A stretch of DNA of 56,466 bases from an uncultured Legionellales bacterium (GCA_913046215.1 CAJWRJ010000006.1:1-56466), one strand, 5' to 3'. Shown: positions 18,739-28,850, numbered from the stretch's first letter. Notes: generated by a model not told the origin, from the letters alone. Made by a program: numbers and translations.

Positions 18739-19813
18739 AAATATCCTTATTATTGCTGGGGGAACAGGTGGGCATGTGTATCCAGCTCTTGCAGTTGCTG
18801 AAATTTTAAAGCAAAAAGGTTTTAATTTATTTTGGCTAGGAACAAACCATGGTTTAGAGAAAAATATTCTTCCTAAGTATGAATATCCACTTTTTAAAAT
18901 GAACATTATAGGAATTAGAGGAAAAAATATTTTTCATTTATTTTTAGCACCGTTTTTTATTTTTATTTCAGTGTTTCAAGCTTTATTTGTAATGATAAAA
19001 ATACGTCCAGCAGTTGTATTAGGAATGGGTGGATTCGCAAGTGGTCCGGGTGGAATTGCGGCATGGCTTATGCGTATTCCTTTATTGATTCATGAACAAA
19101 ATTCTATTGCTGGTCTAACAAACCGATTACTTAGTCCATTTGCAACTTCTGTTATGACAGCTTTTCCTGATGTTTTTAAAAGCTCAAAAAAAATTATTTT
19201 TACTGGCAATCCAATACGAGATCAAATTAAAAACATATCAGCACCAAATGAAAGATATATTAATCTAAAGTCTAAAGAATTAAAAATACTTATACTTGGC
19301 GGAAGTCTTGGCGCAGAAAAACTTAATAAAATAGTTCCTGCTACATTAAATAGTTTTGATAGCAATTGCACTTTATATGTAAAGCATCAGTGCGGAGAAA
19401 AAAATTTTTTGAATACTCAAGATACATACGAAAAATATGATCTAAACGTAGATCTAACACCATTTATAGATGATATGGTTGGTGCATATACATGGGCAGA
19501 TTTAGTAATTTGTCGAGCAGGTGCATCGACAATTTCTGAGATAGCTGCATGCGGGATTGCTTCAGTACTTGTTCCATATCCATTTGCCGTTGATGATCAT
19601 CAGACAAAAAATGCAAAATATCTCACTAATAATGGTGCTGCAATTCTTATTCAAGAAGATAAATTAACTGTTGAAAAATTAAAGAAAGTCTTATCAGATT
19701 TTTTAAATGCCCCAGAGCTACTTATAGAAATGGCAAAGAAAGCAAGAAGACTTTCAAAACCAGATGCGACCTATGATGTTGCGAAATTATGTATGGAGAC
19801 ACCTTATGCATGA
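18728..19813 (+). CDS. murG: Lipid II-forming GlcNAc transferase MurG
   Basis: A 361-residue GT-B (GT28) enzyme that converts lipid I to lipid II on the cytoplasmic face of the inner membrane. The glycine-rich loops are IIAGGTGGHVYPALAVA (N-terminal) and LILGGSLGAEKLN (domain 2), with the donor-binding stretch ICRAGASTISEIAACG. It overlaps ftsW by 11 nt and murC by 8 nt. Confidence 0.96.
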   Translation: MQNKNILIIAGGTGGHVYPALAVAEILKQKGFNLFWLGTNHGLEKNILPKYEYPLFKMNIIGIRGKNIFHLFLAPFFIFISVFQALFVMIKIRPAVVLGMGGFASGPGGIAAWLMRIPLLIHEQNSIAGLTNRLLSPFATSVMTAFPDVFKSSKKIIFTGNPIRDQIKNISAPNERYINLKSKELKILILGGSLGAEKLNKIVPATLNSFDSNCTLYVKHQCGEKNFLNTQDTYEKYDLNVDLTPFIDDMVGAYTWADLVICRAGASTISEIAACGIASVLVPYPFAVDDHQTKNAKYLTNNGAAILIQEDKLTVEKLKKVLSDFLNAPELLIEMAKKARRLSKPDATYDVAKLCMETPYA

Positions 19814-21239
19814 TACGGAAGCATATTTTTCTCCTCACATAAAAGGAAGAATAAAGCGAATACACTTTATAGGTATTGGTGGTGCTGGAATGGGCGGCAT
19901 AGCCGAGGTTTTAAAAAATTTAGACTACGAAATAAGCGGGTCCGATGTAAAGGAAACATCAATAACAAAAAGACTCAGATCTTTAGGTATAAAAATTTCA
20001 ATAGGACATGATATAGAAAACATACTTAATACCGATGTTGTTGTGTATACAAGTGCGATTAAGGAAAATAATAAAGAACTAGTTGCTGCTAGAAAAAATA
20101 GAATACCCGTTGTACGTCGAGCTGAAATGCTAGCTGAATTAATGCGATTTAGTCAGGGCATTGCTATAGCTGGAACACATGGAAAAACAACCACAACAAG
20201 TTTAGTAACAAGTGTTTTAGCAGAAGGAGGACTAGATCCAACCTATGTTATAGGGGGCCTATTAAATAGCTCTGGAACACACGCGCATCTTGGAAAAGGT
20301 AAATATATTGTTGCAGAAGCAGATGAAAGCGATGCATCTTTTTTACATCTTCATCCAATCATAGCTATTGTAACAAATATTGATGCTGATCATCTTGAGA
20401 ATTATTCCGGCGATTTTTCATCTTTGAGATACAATTTTGTAGAATTTTTACATCAATTGCCATTCTATGGATTAGCAGTTTTATGTATTGATGACGAGGG
20501 CGTAAGAAAAATATTACCGGAAGTAACCAAACCTATAGTTACATATGGTTTAGATTTTGATGCTGATTACAATGCTCAAATCATTAATCAAGAAACAACA
20601 AAGACTTGGTTTAAAGTATCAAGTAAAGAAAAAAAAGATTGGTTAGAAATTGAACTCAATCTACCTGGCAAACATAATGTTTTAAATGCGTTAGCAACAA
20701 TTGCGCTGTCTCATGAATTAGGTGTAAGTGATAATGACATCATTAAGGCCTTGTGTAATTTTCAGGGGATATCTCGTCGTTTTCAAATACGAGGAGAAAT
20801 AGATATCAATGGAATAAATTTATTGTTGATTGATGATTATGCTCATCATCCAACAGAAATAAAGTCAATTTTTGAGGCAATAAGGTCCGGTTGGCCTTCT
20901 AGGCGTTTAGTTGTAATTTATCAACCACATCGTTTTACAAGAATGCGAGATCTGTTCGAGGATTTCACCGAGATTCTATCTCAAACAGATAGATTGCTTG
21001 TTTTTGATGTATACCCTGCAGGAGAAGAGATTATTCCTGGCTCGGATAGTCGTTCTTTATGTCGAGCGATTAGATCGAGAGGAATGGTCGATCCTATTTT
21101 TCTTGAAGATAAAGATTCAGTCTTTGAAATTCTACCTAATGTTGTTGAGGAAAATGATCTGCTCCTAACACTAGGGGCAGGCGATATTGGTTCTTTATCT
21201 GCAAAGTTATATAAGAATTATTCTGCAACTTTTCATTAA
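19806..21239 (+). CDS. murC: UDP-MurNAc: L-Ala ligase MurC
   Basis: About 477 residues. MurC adds L-alanine to UDP-MurNAc, the first Mur ligase step. The N-terminal motif is HFIGIGGAGMGGIAEVL, the ATP loop is AGTHGKTTTTS, and DDYAHHPTEI marks the C-terminal domain. The ATG at 19806 overlaps the end of murG and has GGAGA upstream; an earlier in-frame start at 19764 is inside murG and less likely. Confidence 0.96.
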   Translation: MHDTEAYFSPHIKGRIKRIHFIGIGGAGMGGIAEVLKNLDYEISGSDVKETSITKRLRSLGIKISIGHDIENILNTDVVVYTSAIKENNKELVAARKNRIPVVRRAEMLAELMRFSQGIAIAGTHGKTTTTSLVTSVLAEGGLDPTYVIGGLLNSSGTHAHLGKGKYIVAEADESDASFLHLHPIIAIVTNIDADHLENYSGDFSSLRYNFVEFLHQLPFYGLAVLCIDDEGVRKILPEVTKPIVTYGLDFDADYNAQIINQETTKTWFKVSSKEKKDWLEIELNLPGKHNVLNALATIALSHELGVSDNDIIKALCNFQGISRRFQIRGEIDINGINLLLIDDYAHHPTEIKSIFEAIRSGWPSRRLVVIYQPHRFTRMRDLFEDFTEILSQTDRLLVFDVYPAGEEIIPGSDSRSLCRAIRSRGMVDPIFLEDKDSVFEILPNVVEENDLLLTLGAGDIGSLSAKLYKNYSATFH

Positions 21240-21261
21240 ATATATGAGTACTTTATAAATT

Positions 21262-22185
21262 ATGTCATTTGATTTAAAAAATATGGATTTAAAAGGAGAT
21301 TTAAGGTTGCACGAACCAATGTCAAATCATACGTCTTGGAAAACTGGAGGCAATGTAGACTATTACTATATTGCTGCAGATAAGGATGATTTAGCAAAAT
21401 TTATTTCAGGTTTACCAAATAGTATTTCAATAACTTGGGTTGGATTAGGTAGTAATTTATTAGTACGTGATGGAGGTTTATCTGGTGCAGTTGTATCTGT
21501 AGTTGGTCTTTTTAGTGAGTTAAAAAAATTAAATGAAACAGAAATTTATGTAGGTGCAGGAGTTCCTTGCGCCAAAGCAGCTAATTTCACTGCAAAAAAT
21601 GGGCTCGAGGGAGTTGAATTTTTAGCAGGAATACCCGGAACAATTGGTGGTGCCTTAGCGATGAATGCTGGAGCATATGGCGGTGAAATTTGGTCTTATG
21701 TTAATGAGGTTGAAATAATAAATAGAAAAGGCAAAACAAAAATTTATGAAAAAAAAGAATTTGATATTAGTTATAGAAGTGTATCTATCTCATCTGATGA
21801 GTGGTTTATTTCATGCAAAATGAAATTGGGAATTTCAAAACAAAAAATTGTTAGTGAAAGAATAAAAAACATGCTAAGAGAGCGTGCAAATCAACAACCT
21901 CTTGGTAAATTGAGTTGTGGTTCAGTATTTAGAAATCCTCCAAATCAGTATGCTGCAAAATTAATTGATTTATGTGGCCTTAAAGGAAAAAGAGTTGGGG
22001 GTGCTATTATTTCTGATAAGCACAGTAATTTTATTATTAATACAGGAAATGCTACCTCATCAGATATAGAAAAATTGATTGAGTTTGTACAAGCAACTGT
22101 ATACGAGAAGCATTCTATAAAACTAGTTCCAGAAGTAAGGATTATTGGCAAAAATTTTACAGAGGTAAATGATGCAATTGCCTAA
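21262..22185 (+). CDS. murB: UDP-N-acetylenolpyruvoylglucosamine reductase MurB
   Basis: A 307-residue type II (short) MurB flavoenzyme that makes UDP-MurNAc from the enolpyruvyl intermediate with NADPH. FAD-binding segments are visible: HTSWKTGGNVDYY, GLGSNLLVRDGG and AGIPGTIGGALAMNAGAYGG. The catalytic serine lies in GKLSCGSVFRNP, and the C-terminal EVRIIG contains the conserved glutamate. Its ribosome binding site is weak. ddl starts inside its end. Confidence 0.96.
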   Translation: MSFDLKNMDLKGDLRLHEPMSNHTSWKTGGNVDYYYIAADKDDLAKFISGLPNSISITWVGLGSNLLVRDGGLSGAVVSVVGLFSELKKLNETEIYVGAGVPCAKAANFTAKNGLEGVEFLAGIPGTIGGALAMNAGAYGGEIWSYVNEVEIINRKGKTKIYEKKEFDISYRSVSISSDEWFISCKMKLGISKQKIVSERIKNMLRERANQQPLGKLSCGSVFRNPPNQYAAKLIDLCGLKGKRVGGAIISDKHSNFIINTGNATSSDIEKLIEFVQATVYEKHSIKLVPEVRIIGKNFTEVNDAIA

Positions 22186-23104
22186 GTATTCAGCAAAAGA
22201 TTTTGGAAAAGTCGCTGTATTAATGGGCGGCGAATCTGCTGAAAGAGAAATCTCACTAGAAAGCGGCAAAGCAGTGCATGCAGCATTGACGCAATCTGGT
22301 ATCGATGCTCATGCTATTGATTATAAGCCAGGGCTATGCAATCAATTGGTCGATAATGCTTATGATCGTGTTTTTTTGGCATTACATGGAAGAGGAGGTG
22401 AGGATGGAACTGTTCAAAAAGAATTGGAATTGGTTGGTATTCCGTACACAGGAAGCAGTTCCTCAGCTTCAGCGCTCGCTATGGATAAAGTAAAAAGCAA
22501 ATCAATTTGGCATAAAGCAGGGTTGTCTACACCTGATTCGATTGAAGTTAACGAAAATAGTAACTGGAAAAGTGTAGCTAAAAAAATTGGTTTACCAGTG
22601 ATGATAAAACCAGTTAGAGAAGGTTCAAGTTTTGGCGCAGCAAAAATAGATAGAATTGAAGACTTATTTCAAGCGTGGATTAATGCAAGTCAATTTGATG
22701 ATAGAGTCATGGCGGAGTCTTGGATTACCGGACAGGAATATACTGTTCCTATACTTGATGACAAGGTTTTACCCATTATCAAATTAGAAACCAAAAATAA
22801 GTTTTATGATTACGATGCAAAATATAATGATAGTGACACAAAATATATTTGTCCTTGTGGTTTAGATGAATCATTTGAATCAGATTTAGGAGATGTTTCT
22901 AAGGAGGCATGTCGCCTATTAGGAGTTAGCGGTTGGGCCCGTGTTGACTTACTAGTTGATTCAAATAATCAAGAGTGGCTAATCGAAGTTAATACAATTC
23001 CCGGAATGACAAGTCATAGTCTTGTTCCAATGTCAGCTAAGAAGGCGGGAATTACATTTGAAAATCTAGTCAAAGAAATCTTGTTAACAAGTTTTAAGCA
23101 ATAA
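22169..23104 (+). CDS. ddl: D-alanine: D-alanine ligase
   Basis: A 311-residue ATP-grasp enzyme that makes D-Ala-D-Ala for MurF. The N-terminal motif is VLMGGESAEREISLESG, the ATP-grasp core holds MIKPVREGSSFG, and the metal-binding end is WLIEVNTIPGMTSHS. AGAGG stands six bases before the second of two tandem ATGs (22169, 22172), so 22172 may be the true start. It overlaps murB by 17 nt at most. Confidence 0.95.
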   Translation: MMQLPKYSAKDFGKVAVLMGGESAEREISLESGKAVHAALTQSGIDAHAIDYKPGLCNQLVDNAYDRVFLALHGRGGEDGTVQKELELVGIPYTGSSSSASALAMDKVKSKSIWHKAGLSTPDSIEVNENSNWKSVAKKIGLPVMIKPVREGSSFGAAKIDRIEDLFQAWINASQFDDRVMAESWITGQEYTVPILDDKVLPIIKLETKNKFYDYDAKYNDSDTKYICPCGLDESFESDLGDVSKEACRLLGVSGWARVDLLVDSNNQEWLIEVNTIPGMTSHSLVPMSAKKAGITFENLVKEILLTSFKQ

Positions 23105-23110
23105 AAGATT

Positions 23111-23875
23111 ATGATTAATACTAAAAAATTTAGTACAACTGAGAAAAGAACAAAAAAATCTGTTTTTTCAGATTCATTTGGAGTTTGTTTTTTATTAATT
23201 TTTATTATCTTGTTAATTTATAGTGGTGAATACCTATCGAATCCAAATATATTGCCTATCAAATATATAAAAGTTGAAGGAAAATTAAGTCGTTTATCAC
23301 AAACTGAATTAAAAGATACAGTAGAAAATAATATACGCGGCGGTTTTTTTCATCTTAATGCAAATGAAGTTCGTTTAGCATTGTTAGATATACCTTGGGT
23401 AAGGGAAGTATCTATAAAAAGAATTTGGCCTGACTCATTGAAAGTGATTGTATTTGAGCAGGAGGCATCAGCGAGATGGGGAGATTCAGGTTTATTGAAT
23501 CTTTCAGGCGAATATTTTTCTCCCGATGTGAGCAGTATACCAAATGATTTACCTGTTTTATTTGGGCCAGTTAATTCTGAAGTTAAATTACTAGAAACAT
23601 TTAAAATAATTCAGGATGCACTTCAGTCTTTACCTTTTAGACTTGATGTTGTCTCTGTTACTTTAAATAAGAGACGATCATGGTCCTTCAACTTGAGTAA
23701 CGGTGTCAAAGTAGTATTAGGACGATATGCTTTTGAGGACAGATTCGATAGATTTATAAAATTTATACCAAGTTTTTTCCCAGATCAGATTAATGATATT
23801 AATTCAATTGATTTACGTTACTCAAACGGTCTCTCAGTATTTTGGAAAAATAAATTTAGCATTTCTTCAAATTAA
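23111..23875 (+). CDS. ftsQ: Cell division protein FtsQ
   Basis: A 254-residue bitopic inner-membrane protein: cytoplasmic N-terminus, one helix at about 22-42, a POTRA domain (IKYIKVEGKLSRLS...) and the FtsQ beta domain with WVREVSIKRIWPDSLKV and the NGVKVVLGR stretch. FtsQ links early (FtsA/Z) and late (FtsL/B/W/I) division proteins. Its place between ddl and ftsA is the standard one. Confidence 0.93.
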   Translation: MINTKKFSTTEKRTKKSVFSDSFGVCFLLIFIILLIYSGEYLSNPNILPIKYIKVEGKLSRLSQTELKDTVENNIRGGFFHLNANEVRLALLDIPWVREVSIKRIWPDSLKVIVFEQEASARWGDSGLLNLSGEYFSPDVSSIPNDLPVLFGPVNSEVKLLETFKIIQDALQSLPFRLDVVSVTLNKRRSWSFNLSNGVKVVLGRYAFEDRFDRFIKFIPSFFPDQINDINSIDLRYSNGLSVFWKNKFSISSN

Positions 23876-23881
23876 TTTTGG

Positions 23882-25129
23882 ATGACGAACATGGTTAAAA
23901 AAGAAGATAGAAATAGTATTGTAGCTTTAGACATAGGAACGTCAAAGATAGTCGCGCTAGTTGGTGAATTTTCAAATGATGATGATTCAGTTGAAATTAT
24001 TGGTATTGGGTCATGCCAATCACGCGGCTTAGTCAAAGGTGTTGTTAATGATATAGAGTCTACAACTCAGTCGATTCAGCGAGCAATTGAAGAGGCTGAA
24101 TTAATGTCAGGTCTAGATATTCATGATTGTTTTACTGGAATAGCCGGCAGTCATATACAAAGTTTAAATTCTCACGGAATAGTTGCAATTAGAGATAAAG
24201 AGGTTACTCAATTTGATATAGAGCATGTTACCGATGCAGCAAAGGCTGTTGCGATACCAGCTGACCAGAGGCTTATTCATGTTTTACCACAAGAATTTAT
24301 TATAGATGGGCAGGAAGGAATTAGATTTCCAAAAGGTATGTCAGGCGTTCGTCTTGAAGCCAAGGTCCATCTAGTAACTGGTGCAGTTAGCGCAGCACAA
24401 AACATTACAAAATGCGTTCGTAAGTGTGGGCTTGAAGTTACCGATCTTGTTTTAGAGCAAGTAGCTTCAAGTCAATCAGTTTTAACAGATGATGAAAGAG
24501 ATCTTGGTGTCTGCATGATTGATATAGGTGGAGGAACAACAGATATTGCAGTTTTTAAGAATGGAGAAATATTACACACAGCAGTTATCCCGATTGCGGG
24601 TGATCAAGTTACTAATGACATAGCTGTAGCTCTAAGAACACCAACACCACACGCAGAAGATATAAAAATTAAATATGCCTGCGCACTAACACAACTTACA
24701 AATCATGAAGACTCTATTGAGGTTCCTGGTGTTGGTGATCGTCCTCCACGTCGTTTAGCTCGTAATATTTTAGCCGGAGTTGTTCAGCCAAGATACGAAG
24801 AACTGTTTTCACTTATTCATGCTGAGTTAAGACGAAGCGCTATGGAAGACATTATTGCCGCAGGTATTGTATTAACAGGAGGAAGTTCAAAAATGGAGGG
24901 AGCAATAGAACTTGCTGAAGAGATATTTCATATGCCAGTACGTTTAGGAGTACCTCAGCATGTTACTGGTCTGGCAGAAAACGTGAAAAATCCAATTTAC
25001 GCAACAGCGGTTGGACTATTACTTTATGGCCAGAAGCAGGAGCGTGATGAAATGACGCGAATTGATATGAATAATGGAGTTAAAAGTTTTTTGGTAAGAA
25101 TAAAAAGTTGGTTTCAAGGTCATTTTTAG
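23882..25129 (+). CDS. ftsA: Cell division protein FtsA
   Basis: A 415-residue actin-fold protein that anchors FtsZ to the membrane. Nucleotide-binding motifs are VALDIGTSKIVALVGE and MIDIGGGTTDIAVFKNG, with the late GIVLTGGSSKMEG segment. The C-terminus (VRIKSWFQGHF) is an amphipathic helix typical of the membrane-targeting sequence. Two starts, ATG 23882 and ATG 23891, are possible; neither has a strong ribosome binding site. Confidence 0.97.
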   Translation: MTNMVKKEDRNSIVALDIGTSKIVALVGEFSNDDDSVEIIGIGSCQSRGLVKGVVNDIESTTQSIQRAIEEAELMSGLDIHDCFTGIAGSHIQSLNSHGIVAIRDKEVTQFDIEHVTDAAKAVAIPADQRLIHVLPQEFIIDGQEGIRFPKGMSGVRLEAKVHLVTGAVSAAQNITKCVRKCGLEVTDLVLEQVASSQSVLTDDERDLGVCMIDIGGGTTDIAVFKNGEILHTAVIPIAGDQVTNDIAVALRTPTPHAEDIKIKYACALTQLTNHEDSIEVPGVGDRPPRRLARNILAGVVQPRYEELFSLIHAELRRSAMEDIIAAGIVLTGGSSKMEGAIELAEEIFHMPVRLGVPQHVTGLAENVKNPIYATAVGLLLYGQKQERDEMTRIDMNNGVKSFLVRIKSWFQGHF

Positions 25130-25167
25130 ATTTAAAAATTAATTGTAATTTTTAGGAGGGTAAAGTT

Positions 25168-26403
25168 ATGCCATTTGAATTAGTAAATGCAACTAATCAG
25201 CCTGCGCTTATAAAAGTAATAGGCGTTGGTGGGGGTGGAGGTAATGCAGTAATGCATATGCTCCAGACTAAAATTGAAGGCGTTGAGTTTATTTGTGCAA
25301 ATACAGACGCCCAAGCACTTAAGGAATCGGGTGTTGAACCTGTTTTACAATTAGGTTCCAGTATTACTAAAGGTTTGGGTGCAGGTTCAGATCCTGATGT
25401 TGGAAGACAAGCCGCTTTAGAGGACCGTGATAGCATAATGGCTGTTCTTGAAGGAGCCGATATGATTTTTATTGCAGCAGGCATGGGTGGAGGTACTGGT
25501 ACTGGTGCAGCACCTATCGTTGCTCAAGTTGCAAAAGAAATGGGCATCCTGACTGTGGCAGTTGTTACTCGTCCTTTCAAATTCGAAGGAAAGAAACGTT
25601 CAAATATAGCTGATGAAGGTATCACCGAATTAAAACAATTTGTTGATTCATTAATCACTATACCAAATGAAAAACTAAAGGAAGTTCTTGGTGGAGAGAT
25701 TACTATGACTGATGCTTTTGCTACAGCTGATGATGTATTAACGGGCTCCGTTCAAGGTATTTCTGAATTAATCACTCGTCCTGGTTTAATCAATGTTGAT
25801 TTTGCTGATGTGCAAACAGTGATGAAAGAACAGGGTATGGCAATGGTTGGTTCAGGTGTAGCTGAGGGAGATGAGCGAGCAAAAATTGCTGCCGAAGCTG
25901 CTATAAATAGTCCATTGTTGGAAGATGTTAATCTTTCGGGCGCAAGAGGCATTTTAGTTAATATAACGGCTGGCGAAAACATGACGATTGGAGAGTTTGA
26001 AGAAGTTGGTGCGATAGTCAGAGGTTTTGCCGCGGATGATGCAACTACAATCATCGGGACTTGTACAGACTCTGAAATGTCAGAAAGCATAAGGGTGACA
26101 ATCGTTGCGACTGGTCTTGGAAGTTCGACTGGACCTACGGTAGCTGATTTTGATCCTAGGTCTGAAGGGTTACAGGCAGTTCCGAGAGCTGGGTTTGCGA
26201 CCGACTATCACGACTTGGATAAACCTGCTGTTACTCGTTATGGTCAAGATGCTGATATATCAAGAAATATGGAAATGAATCTTAATGCTGCCGAATCCAT
26301 ATCGGAACAGGAAAATGTCAATTCTGGGGATACAGATAATACCCCTGAGGAAAAGATGGATATTCTTGATATTCCTGCATTTTTAAGAAGACAGGCCGAT
26401 TAA
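25168..26403 (+). CDS. ftsZ: Cell division GTPase FtsZ
   Basis: A 411-residue tubulin homologue that forms the Z ring. The GTP-binding motif is [10 protein letters not shown], with an N-terminal VGGGGGNAV stretch and the T7 loop region [12 protein letters not shown] variable linker is followed by the conserved C-terminal peptide [12 protein letters not shown], the contact site for FtsA, ZipA and probably ZapD (encoded at 33773). The ribosome binding site TAGGAGGG is strong, stronger than that of ftsA just upstream. Confidence 0.98.
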   Translation: MPFELVNATNQPALIKVIGVGGGGGNAVMHMLQTKIEGVEFICANTDAQALKESGVEPVLQLGSSITKGLGAGSDPDVGRQAALEDRDSIMAVLEGADMIFIAAGMGGGTGTGAAPIVAQVAKEMGILTVAVVTRPFKFEGKKRSNIADEGITELKQFVDSLITIPNEKLKEVLGGEITMTDAFATADDVLTGSVQGISELITRPGLINVDFADVQTVMKEQGMAMVGSGVAEGDERAKIAAEAAINSPLLEDVNLSGARGILVNITAGENMTIGEFEEVGAIVRGFAADDATTIIGTCTDSEMSESIRVTIVATGLGSSTGPTVADFDPRSEGLQAVPRAGFATDYHDLDKPAVTRYGQDADISRNMEMNLNAAESISEQENVNSGDTDNTPEEKMDILDIPAFLRRQAD

Positions 26404-26441
26404 GATAATCCAATTATTTTGAATATTACTGTAATAGGAGC

Positions 26442-26480
26442 CAAATTTTGACTAAATAAACGGGTTTAAACTAAAATTTG
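26442..26480. repeat. Inverted repeat between ftsZ and lpxC
   Basis: CAAATTTT at 26442-26449 and AAAATTTG at 26473-26480 form a perfect 8-bp inverted repeat. The 23-nt gap holds the palindrome GTTTAAAC (26464-26471). No T-tract follows, so it does not look like a terminator. It covers the putative lpxC promoter. Confidence 0.5.
26448..26477 (+). promoter_or_regulatory. Possible sigma70 promoter of lpxC
   Basis: TTGACT (26448-26453), an 18-nt spacer and TAAAAT (26472-26477). It would give lpxC a leader of about 65 nt. The two hexamers lie in or beside the arms of the inverted repeat at 26442-26480. Sequence match only. Confidence 0.45.
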
Positions 26481-26550
26481 CCAGGTCATTGCTAAATTAA
26501 TAGAATAGTTCATCAAATAACAAGAACTTATTCAATTTCATGTCAAATTA

Positions 26551-27462
26551 ATGATTAAGCAACGCACATTAAAAAATGTGATCCGAGCAACCGGGGTTGG
26601 TCTACACACGGGTAAAAAAGTATTACTTACTCTTAGACCAGCACCAACAAATACAGGCATCATATTTAGAAGAGTTGATCTTGATCCAGCTGTAGAAATT
26701 CCAGCACAGCCAAAATATGTTGGCGACACTAGCCTTTCAACTACATTAATTAAAGATAGTATTCGTATTTCAACTGTTGAACATTTACTCTCAGCACTCG
26801 CAGGTTTTGGAATTGATAACATATATGTAGATCTCACTGCAGATGAAGTGCCAATAATGGATGGAAGTGCAGGACCATTTGTTTTTCTAATTCAGTCTGC
26901 TGGTATTCAGGAACAAAATGTTGCAAAGAAATTTTTAAGAATAAAAGAGAAAGTTCGTGTCGAAAAAGATGGAAAATGGGCGATGTTTGAACCTTTTGAT
27001 GGTTTTAAAGTAGGTTTTAGCATTGAGTTCGATCATCCTGTTTTCAATCAAAACAACTGTCATGCCGAAATTGATTTTTCTACCACATCTTTTGTTAAAG
27101 AAGTCTCTCGTGCACGCACCTTCGGGTTTATGCGAGATGTTGAATTATTACGGGAAAGGAATCTAGTGTTGGGTGGCAGTCTTGATAATGCAGTAGTTGT
27201 CGATGATTATAGAATCCTTAATGAAGACGGTCTTAGATATGCCGATGAGTGTGTAAAACACAAGATTCTTGACGCGATTGGTGATTTGTATCTATTAGGT
27301 CATAGTTTAATTGGTTCTTTCAAAGGCCACAAATCTGGCCATCATTTAAATAACACTTTAATAAGAGAATTACTCTTGAATGAAAATGCCTGGGAGTTAG
27401 TTAGCTTTGAATCAGAATATAAAACCCCAATCTCTTTTATGCAAACAATGCCCGCTGGCTAG
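26551..27462 (+). CDS. lpxC: UDP-3-O-acyl-N-acetylglucosamine deacetylase LpxC
   Basis: A 303-residue zinc enzyme that catalyses the committed step of lipid A synthesis. Zinc and catalytic motifs are present: TVEHLLSAL (His), [15 protein letters not shown] (HxxxD) and [11 protein letters not shown]. The start MIKQRTLKN is the family start, but no clear ribosome binding site is visible before the ATG at 26551. Its position behind ftsZ is the usual one. Confidence 0.97.
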   Translation: MIKQRTLKNVIRATGVGLHTGKKVLLTLRPAPTNTGIIFRRVDLDPAVEIPAQPKYVGDTSLSTTLIKDSIRISTVEHLLSALAGFGIDNIYVDLTADEVPIMDGSAGPFVFLIQSAGIQEQNVAKKFLRIKEKVRVEKDGKWAMFEPFDGFKVGFSIEFDHPVFNQNNCHAEIDFSTTSFVKEVSRARTFGFMRDVELLRERNLVLGGSLDNAVVVDDYRILNEDGLRYADECVKHKILDAIGDLYLLGHSLIGSFKGHKSGHHLNNTLIRELLLNENAWELVSFESEYKTPISFMQTMPAG

Positions 27463-27487
27463 ACTTTGTATTATCAAGCAGGAAAAC

Positions 27488-27790
27488 TTAATTTTTTTTA
27501 ATTTTAATTCTTACTGTTTTAATTTTATTAAAATTTAAATTTGTATTTAAAATTTTTAGTATTTTTGGGATATTATAACGAAGACGAGTTGCCCAAGATG
27601 AAGAATCAACAACAATGGTTGCGACGTCATCACTTAAGTCCGAAAGCCAGTAATGATCTTGCGACCCTAGATTTAAATGTTCTTTTAATTTTTGGTCAAT
27701 TTCAATGAAGGATTTTGCTTTTTGGTATAGCGTTAATATAGGTGATTTTTTTTGATTCAAAATAGAAGCAATGTGTTGAGATTTTTTCAT
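27488..27790 (-). CDS. dciA: DUF721 / DciA-like protein
   Basis: A 100-residue protein with the DUF721 signature (DDVATIVVDSSSWATRLRY), rich in lysine. DciA proteins load or assist the DnaB replicative helicase in bacteria without DnaC. It is convergent with lpxC and divergent from the M23 peptidase, exactly the placement seen in Pseudomonas. It is short compared with DciA proteins that carry a long extra N- or C-terminal tail, so the DciA role is inferred from fold and position. Confidence 0.75.
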   Translation of the reverse strand: MKKSQHIASILNQKKSPILTLYQKAKSFIEIDQKLKEHLNLGSQDHYWLSDLSDDVATIVVDSSSWATRLRYNIPKILKILNTNLNFNKIKTVRIKIKKN

Positions 27791-27833
27791 TAGTATTTTT
27801 TATTTATTTTTTGACTATTTAATCTGATTATAT

Positions 27834-28763
27834 ATGCAATTATTCTTAATAACAAAATTCAGAAACAGAAGCAGATCAATTAGTTTTGGACCACTAACTC
27901 TCTGTGTATGTTTTTTATCCGGGATTATATTTGTAGGTCTTATTTTTCAAGCAGGTAGCGATCATAATATGAGTAAGACACATGGGTCTTTTAAAAATTT
28001 ATATGATCAAACAGCTCCTATGTGGAGCAAAGAAATAGAGATACAACAACAAACACTAAATGAACTCAAAGAAAATGCAGAAAGCAGCCTGGATGCTTTA
28101 GCTATTAAGCTTAGTAATTTACAAGCTAGAATTATGCGGTTAGATGCTCTTGGCTCACGTTTGTCAAATATTATGGATTTTGATGAAATAGTGTTTGATA
28201 TATCTGAAAATCCTGGCATTGGAGGACGAGGACCATCAGATCTTCTCGGTTCCATGGGTGTAAAGGATTTCGTCATTGCGATTGAAAAATTAGAAAATAG
28301 AATCCAAGATCGCGCTGAGAAACTAGCCGCAATGGAATCGATGTTAATTGATAGAACAATTCAGAATCAAATACCTTCAGGTGTTCCAACAGAAAATGGT
28401 TGGGTTTCATCATCATATGGCAAAAGGCTTGACCCAATAACAGGAAAATTGGAATTTCATCATGGTGTAGATTTTGCTGGTAGAAGTGGTTCAGCAATAA
28501 ATTCAGTAGCTTCTGGGTTAGTTACATGGTCAGGATTTCGATATGGCTATGGTAATATGGTGGAAGTTAATCATGGCAATGGCTATCAGACACGTTATGC
28601 GCATCACGAAAAAAACCTCGTTGTTGTTGGCCAAAAGGTTGAGAAAGGTCAGGTTATTGCGCTTATGGGCGAAACGGGTAGAACAACGGGACCACATGTG
28701 CATTTTGAAGTGCTCAAGAACGGGATTCCTGTAAATCCTTTAAAATATACTTCTTCAAAATAA
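27834..28763 (+). CDS. M23-family (LytM) metallopeptidase
   Basis: A 309-residue envelope protein. An N-terminal membrane helix (about 18-42) is followed by a predicted coiled-coil stretch (about 65-115) and a C-terminal LytM domain. Zinc-site motifs are intact: HHGVDFAG (HxxxD) and GPHVHFEV (HxH). It is therefore likely an active peptidoglycan endopeptidase, unlike EnvC/NlpD, which have degenerate sites. The gene stands between dciA and secA, as in Pseudomonas, and is divergent from dciA with 43 nt between them. Confidence 0.88.
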   Translation: MQLFLITKFRNRSRSISFGPLTLCVCFLSGIIFVGLIFQAGSDHNMSKTHGSFKNLYDQTAPMWSKEIEIQQQTLNELKENAESSLDALAIKLSNLQARIMRLDALGSRLSNIMDFDEIVFDISENPGIGGRGPSDLLGSMGVKDFVIAIEKLENRIQDRAEKLAAMESMLIDRTIQNQIPSGVPTENGWVSSSYGKRLDPITGKLEFHHGVDFAGRSGSAINSVASGLVTWSGFRYGYGNMVEVNHGNGYQTRYAHHEKNLVVVGQKVEKGQVIALMGETGRTTGPHVHFEVLKNGIPVNPLKYTSSK

Positions 28764-28800
28764 TTACTTCTCTATTAACTTACCAATTTTAATTTATTGA

Positions 28801-28814
28801 GCGTAGAATTACGC
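28801..28814 (+). repeat. Small hairpin upstream of secA
   Basis: GCGTA, loop GAAT, TACGC: a perfect 5-bp stem in the 87-bp gap before secA, followed by AGAATTTTT. It is too short to be called a terminator with confidence. It could be a weak terminator for the M23 gene or a leader structure of secA. Confidence 0.35.
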
Positions 28815-28850
28815 AGAATTTTTATGTAAGAACTAAACAATAGGAAAAAA

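Noticed and set aside
25197-26090. Long antisense frames opposite ftsZ
   Set aside because: They mirror the codon pattern of ftsZ and show no motif or ribosome binding site.
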